Positions 59,008 through 64,000 of a stretch of DNA of 64,000 bases are shown here, piece after piece. The notes below the pieces were generated by a model. The model worked only from the letters and a program-made list of their open reading frames with translations, was not told the DNA's origin and did not search any database. Position 1 is the first letter of the stretch, and each line of letters opens with the position of its first letter. The DNA comes from Paralichthys olivaceus (Eukaryota; Chordata; Actinopteri; Pleuronectiformes; Paralichthyidae): the NCBI RefSeq assembly GCF_024713975.1, contig NC_091093.1, positions 30,382,501 to 30,446,500 on the forward strand, written 5' to 3'. The position numbers and the translations under genes are program-made.

Positions 59008-59374
59008 GTAAGAGTCACTGTCACACATTGACAATAATCAGATAGAATCCTGATTGACGGGTTCAGTAAATATAATTTTAAGCACTAAACCAGTTGGCCT
59101 CTGCCGCTCTGTGTCATCACTGTAGACAGATGTGGCGTCCAATACGACACAACAGCGGTTGTTGTGTTGTTTTGGACACCAGACTGTTATAGTTGAGTGT
59201 AGATGTCAATAGAAATTGTTGAGTTACTAACAACCTGGCGTCTTGATGACATCATCACGTGCCACGTATGGGACTGAGGTCCACCTTGTGTTCCTCTCTC
59301 GGTGTAATGGAGACACAGCTGTGTCCCCTGATGCAGAGTTCCTTATTATTTATTTATTTATTCATTGTCTCCAG

Positions 59375-59530
59375 AGACACCTCTGAGTCCCTCTGTGACC
59401 ACTAAAGACCCTGGAAGCTCAAAGGTCACTGATGCAGGGAGGACCACCTGCCACTTAGCATTAGCAGAAACAACAATATCCCACAGAACAGGAGCAACAC
59501 CAGTGTGTGTTCACAGGTTGAATCTAACAC
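59375..59530 (+). other. Candidate exon, Ser/Thr-rich open frame
   Basis: After ttgtctccag the frame continuing from the 58.9 kb candidate reads ETPLSPSVTTKDPGSSKVTD and stays open for about 55 codons. No convincing donor marks its end; gtcact near 59423 and gttgaa near 59516 are weak. A further acceptor-like ctcctgcag at 59945 could start a last exon ending in TGA at about 60015. Evidence is only splice-site and frame consistency. Confidence 0.22.
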
Positions 59531-60861
59531 ACACACTGAAGTTATGAAGCAAAACTCAAACTTCACATTTACGTTCATCGGTTGGTGAAGTGATGGTTAT
59601 TTTGGTTTTGATGAGAAATATTATGACTTAAGATTAATCTGACGTCACCCGGTGATCTGCTCAGTGACTCATCAAAATGAAAGTAAAGGTTATGAGTTGA
59701 ATCATTTTAATCAGAGACATTAGACACCAGACAAAGATCCTGAAGGAGATTAAACCTCTGAACATTATAAACTTAGTTGCCGTGTCAGTGAAGCAGGTGT
59801 TTCCCATTAAACATAATTGTTTCATAATAAACCAGAAAATGTTTTTCACTGTTCATAGTAACGTCCATCTGAACGTCGTGCACGTGAAACCCAGCTATTA
59901 TTATTATTATTATTATTATTATTCCTTGAGAAATGCTCCTGCAGGTGAAGCTCACTGTACAGGCCTGATGAACATGAAGTCCAGTCGTCAGACTCGTGCT
60001 CAGCGGACAGTTTGATTCCTCATCTCTCACAGCTGCCATCTGTTTTTCTTTCTTTTCCTGGAAGCTCAAGTTTCTCCACTCTGTAGTCGAGCTGAGTGGA
60101 TTTCTTCAGCTCTTCACCTTCAACTCTTATGTTTCTTCTAAAGTGTCCTTGAAATTATGAATCAAGCCTCAGTGTTGATGATGTTTTGGGTCAGAAGTTA
60201 CTTAATTAACATTTACTGCCTCAGTATCCAGCACTTCTTCTTCTTCTTTAGAGGAAGAAATAAAAAAATATCTGGAATGTGTACCTCGTACTGACAGTTA
60301 TTTTTTATTTTAGTTTTATATTTTACATCAGATAAACCTTGGTCCTGCTCATCAGCTCTGACTTACTATGTAACTTACTGACAATTAGCTACACCTAGCT
60401 TCTCCACTGATGCAACGAACAAACAAGGGCACTAGCTAATGTGCCTCAGTCGTCAGATAAGCTGGGTTGCTGTTGGCAACTCTGCAGGAAATGTCTTTCA
60501 CTGCGTTCCTCTGTGTGATGAAAGTGATTGTTCTAAGGCTGCAACATCTGAAGGAACAAAACATTTGAACTGTGGAATATTCGGTCTCCTGATTGGTCAG
60601 GCAGAGTTCAGAGTATTCTCAGCAGTTGTGTCATGAAGACAACCGTTACTGACATCAAGTGTAGGCAACGCTTTGCATTCACTTGTTGTCGAGTTGTGAC
60701 TGATTACAATAAGGACATTTCAGAGACGCAAACACAACAGTGAAGAGATTTAAAGCTAAAATGCATCAGTATAGAATTGTGTCTGTATTGTTCTGCTCGT
60801 GGAGGTGTCGTAGATCGCTGTACTATTTAAAGACCTGATGTCCTCTTACTGCTGCCAACAC

Positions 60862-60979
<118 letters not shown>

Positions 60980-61019
60980 GCCAGCTGTTTGGTGAACTCA
61001 AAGAATCTGATAGAATCAC

Positions 61020-64000
61020 ATGGTTCTAAAAGAGAGAGAGGGAGAGAGACAGAGAAACAAAGAGAAAGGGAGAGAGCAGGGGGTGGAGCTGTCTGTGTCT
61101 GAGGGCGTTTATTTTGTTAAGAAGCTTCTGTGTGAACACATGCTGTGTGTTTTCTCTGGGCTGGAGATACACTCTACTGATCCTACTGACTGACCTCGGA
61201 TCAGTTCGGTGTTTGTCACCATGCACAGTGCATCCTGGAGTTTGTCGCTGGTGCTGCCTCAGGGTTGGATTACTTTACCTTTGTGTTGAGAGGAGCAGAG
61301 AGGGAGTCGTACTGCACACGCACAGGGTGAGTCTACACTGTGAAAACACACTGAACTGTGAGTGTGGAACTAAGTTGAAAATGTTTCATCGTCCTAGTTG
61401 TGCAGAGATCTGTGGTTCAGTCTGAGGCTCGGGGACCTCACGGGTGTCTTTGCACATGTTTGATGTGTCCTGGAATTCCTGGAATGTCAGGGAAATGTGT
61501 GTGCGTGTGTTCTACCGACAGGTAGATGCTGTGATGTGTGTGAGGAAGTGAAGAGAACATTTGGTGCATATTTCAGATGGGTTTTTTTTTTAATTTCGCG
61601 ATGTCATCGCAGTCTGTTTTCCTGTTGAACTGGAGCAGAAACAATTCGTTTTCTATTTCATGGCTAAAACTCAACAAGAACAAACCAGGACAGAAAGTGG
61701 AAACAGTGACGGTCACAGAGACACGAGGAGGACATGAACAACCCTGAGGTTTGACAAGAGAGGTAAAGTCTTCAAGAAGAAATATTAGTTTGTTTTTGAC
61801 GTCTGATCAGTCTGATGTTAGAGCCAAGATGGAGGCAGATTGCACCCCTCGGTATCCCCCGTCCCCCCCTTTCAGAATAAGGTTCTGAGATCTCTGTTCA
61901 TCTGATTGAAAAATAAACATCTGTTTCTGCAGCAGATTCAATCATCGTCAAAGCTCATTAAATCTAATGTTAGATACGGAAATGGACAGTCCCTTCATTT
62001 AGTCCGTATTTGTGCACGTGCTGAGAGTTTACGGATACGGACGAAACAGATCAGTATAGTTCAAGTGAGATTTAAATTTCAACAATGGTGGAACTTTTTT
62101 AGGAGAGACTTTGTGAGTTGATGAGAAACTACAGGCGTCTAAATAATGGTCCTTGGCACAAACAGGTCATTTACATGGCCGCTGTTGCTTTATCACAACC
62201 CTCCATCGTCTGCAACTCTGGACTCTGCGCTGCCCTCAAGTGGATGTCTTGCTTAACCATGTCAATGTCGAGGACACATGGGCGCACAGTGTGTGGGCAG
62301 TGACGGTTTCATAGATTCTCATGGATGTGTTTTGTTTTCATGTGTGAAGCATTTAGTCCAAACTTTCATGTTCTCCGATGTCTTCACCCGCTGCTTTGAG
62401 AGCATGTGATGTGATCGGCTGTCAAACACTGTCAGTGAATGTTAAATAAATCAGACGCAGCAGTGTTTAGAAAAAGAGTTCAGGAACAGAAGTCTGTGCT
62501 CAGTGATTTCTGATCTCAGCCATGCTTCACTGCTCTAACAGTCACAGAGCTGGACTTCAGATAACACTTAAGATAACACACACATACACACACACACACA
62601 CACACACTCTGAGCTTTCTGACTGAGGCGTTTAAAAAATGTGAGCAGAGTATTACTTAGCCAGAGGCGGCATAGTTGATTCAGGTGGGGGCCTGCCCGTG
62701 TGTTAGTGTGTGAGAATGTGTAAGTGTGTTTATATTTATATAGTGTGTGTGTGGTGGGGGTGCACCTCAGACACAGGCTGGTTCCATTGGTTCCACCTCA
62801 GCGCTGACGACCAGACGAGACTCTTGAACCTTTGTTTCATCGATGTTGTGTAGAGTCGACAACACAACAATATTTACGCTGTAGAGAAGTGTGAGAGTTT
62901 AATCAGCGTGTGAGAACAATGTCGTGTTGCTCTGGTCCAGTGGTTAAACCCCCCTCGTGTTAGAGAAAGGTCTCCGGTGTCGTCTGGACCTGATGTGATG
63001 AATTTATCTTCGCTATGTGAAGGATCAAACTGACCTGAGGTCTGTGGGGCTGACCTCTGACCCCGTCTCCTAGGGAGGACGAGACTGTTGGTGTGGAAAG
63101 TGAGTGTGAAATTTCTGTTGGTGCGTCTCAACCCGGGGGCTGATATGAAGCCACTGAATCTGTAACTATTAAAGACAATAGATAAAGATGATCTGATCTC
63201 AGGTCAGTTAATCGTCTCATCAACGCTGCTCGTTAGGGTTCAGTTTAATTGTTAACGCGTTAACCTGTGGACTCGTTAACATGACCTGTGTGTGTGTGCT
63301 CAGTATATATTGTATTATCACACACACACTCTCACACACACACACTCAGGATATGAGTTCTTCCTGCATGATCAGTTCTACGTGTGATTAGAACCCCCCC
63401 CCCCCCCTCCCCCTATATCTGCAGTCTGACTCTGTAGCAGCACCATGGAGACAACACAAAACACAGACCATGTCCTGTCTGTCCTTGTCCTGGTGTGTGT
63501 CCCTGTTCTGGTTCATCTCTGTCTCTGTTCTTGTTTGTCTCTGTTTCTGTCCTGGTTAGTATCTGTCCCTGTCCTGGTTTATCTCTGTCCTGTACTGTCT
63601 CGGTGCTCAATGGACACTTTCACTGTGATGGTTATGAGCTTGAACTCTCGGTTGAATCAGTAGAAGACAACATGTTTCTGTAATTATGTAAAGAGTTGTG
63701 GAGTAATGACAGGTTCAGACCTGCTGTGATTCACAGTCTCCTCCGCTGCAGTGAAGAACAAGACGACCCCTCATTACGACGCCTTCGCTTGTTTACACTC
63801 AACCAAACACGGTCAACATATCGCTGTCCCACTGTGTGAGTTTAGACGGCGTGCAGGCGTTCTGTAATCAGAGGCGTGACGTGTAACACGACACTGTCTG
63901 CATCTGTTCCGACGTCGTCTTCCTCCTTCACACAGACGTTGATCAGGCTCTGAGACAATGTCCCCCAGATTAACTTGGCTTCATTTTATAAAGTAAAACC
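61020..64000. other. Right-end region without recognisable gene
   Basis: I find no exon chain or known protein here. Visible items are a GA-rich patch (61029-61080), an ATG in good context at 61221 that reads only 22 codons before a stop, (CA)n at 62578-62607, a C-rich tract at 63393-63413 and an imperfect tgtccctgtcctggtt-type repetition at 63470-63600. Confidence 0.4.

Noticed and set aside
61221..61330. ATG in good context (gtcaccATGc) with hydrophobic start
   Set aside because: The frame stops after 22 codons and no donor fits before the stop. Kept only as a remark on the region.

Overview
This is vertebrate nuclear DNA, almost certainly from a ray-finned (probably percomorph) fish. The genes are split by GT-AG introns. 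Long (CA)n/(GT)n runs are everywhere, and intergenic and intronic DNA carries several repeat sequences I recognise as widespread in teleosts. There is no sign of bacterial, phage or plasmid organisation. Most long open frames are artefacts of dinucleotide repeats, minisatellites or the antisense of real exons.

Two complete protein-coding genes lie in tandem on the + strand. fhod1 (14698-39196) encodes a Diaphanous-related formin. I could join 26 GT-AG exons into one uninterrupted frame of 1,330 codons plus stop: GTPase-binding domain, FH3/armadillo domain, a variable linker with small symmetric exons, FH1 polyproline, FH2 actin-assembly domain and a C-terminal autoregulatory tail with conserved ROCK-type sites. 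slc9a5 (41244-50815), a plasma/endosomal membrane Na+/H+ exchanger (NHE5), follows 2 kb downstream. Sixteen exons give 980 codons plus stop: leader, membrane exchanger domain and long cytoplasmic tail. The pair matches the vertebrate FHOD1-SLC9A5 neighbourhood (human 16q22), although as I recall the human genes are head-to-head rather than tandem. The two genes share a location, not a known pathway.

Region by region: 1-14.6 kb holds no recognisable gene, only microsatellites, a CT-rich minisatellite, several copies of a short inverted-repeat element and, at the left edge, a 45-codon open tail that could be the end of an upstream gene. 14.6-39.2 kb is fhod1. 39.2-41.1 kb is its 3' flank and the slc9a5 promoter region. 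41.2-50.8 kb is slc9a5. 50.8-53.2 kb is 3'UTR or intergenic DNA. 53.28-53.62 kb is a GC- and CpG-rich block with inverted CCAAT and GC boxes, which looks like a promoter for an unidentified + strand transcript. Possible small exons follow at 56.5, 58.9 and 59.4 kb. The rest, to 64 kb, is repeats and unassigned sequence.

The most interesting signals are structural. Short introns carry (CA)n next to the donor and (GT)n next to the acceptor, and could fold to bring the splice sites together. A perfect 17-bp hairpin followed by a C24 tract fills much of a 103-bp fhod1 intron. The transmembrane-4 signature of the exchanger departs from the family consensus at two positions. A short dispersed element with terminal inverted repeats occurs at least seven times.
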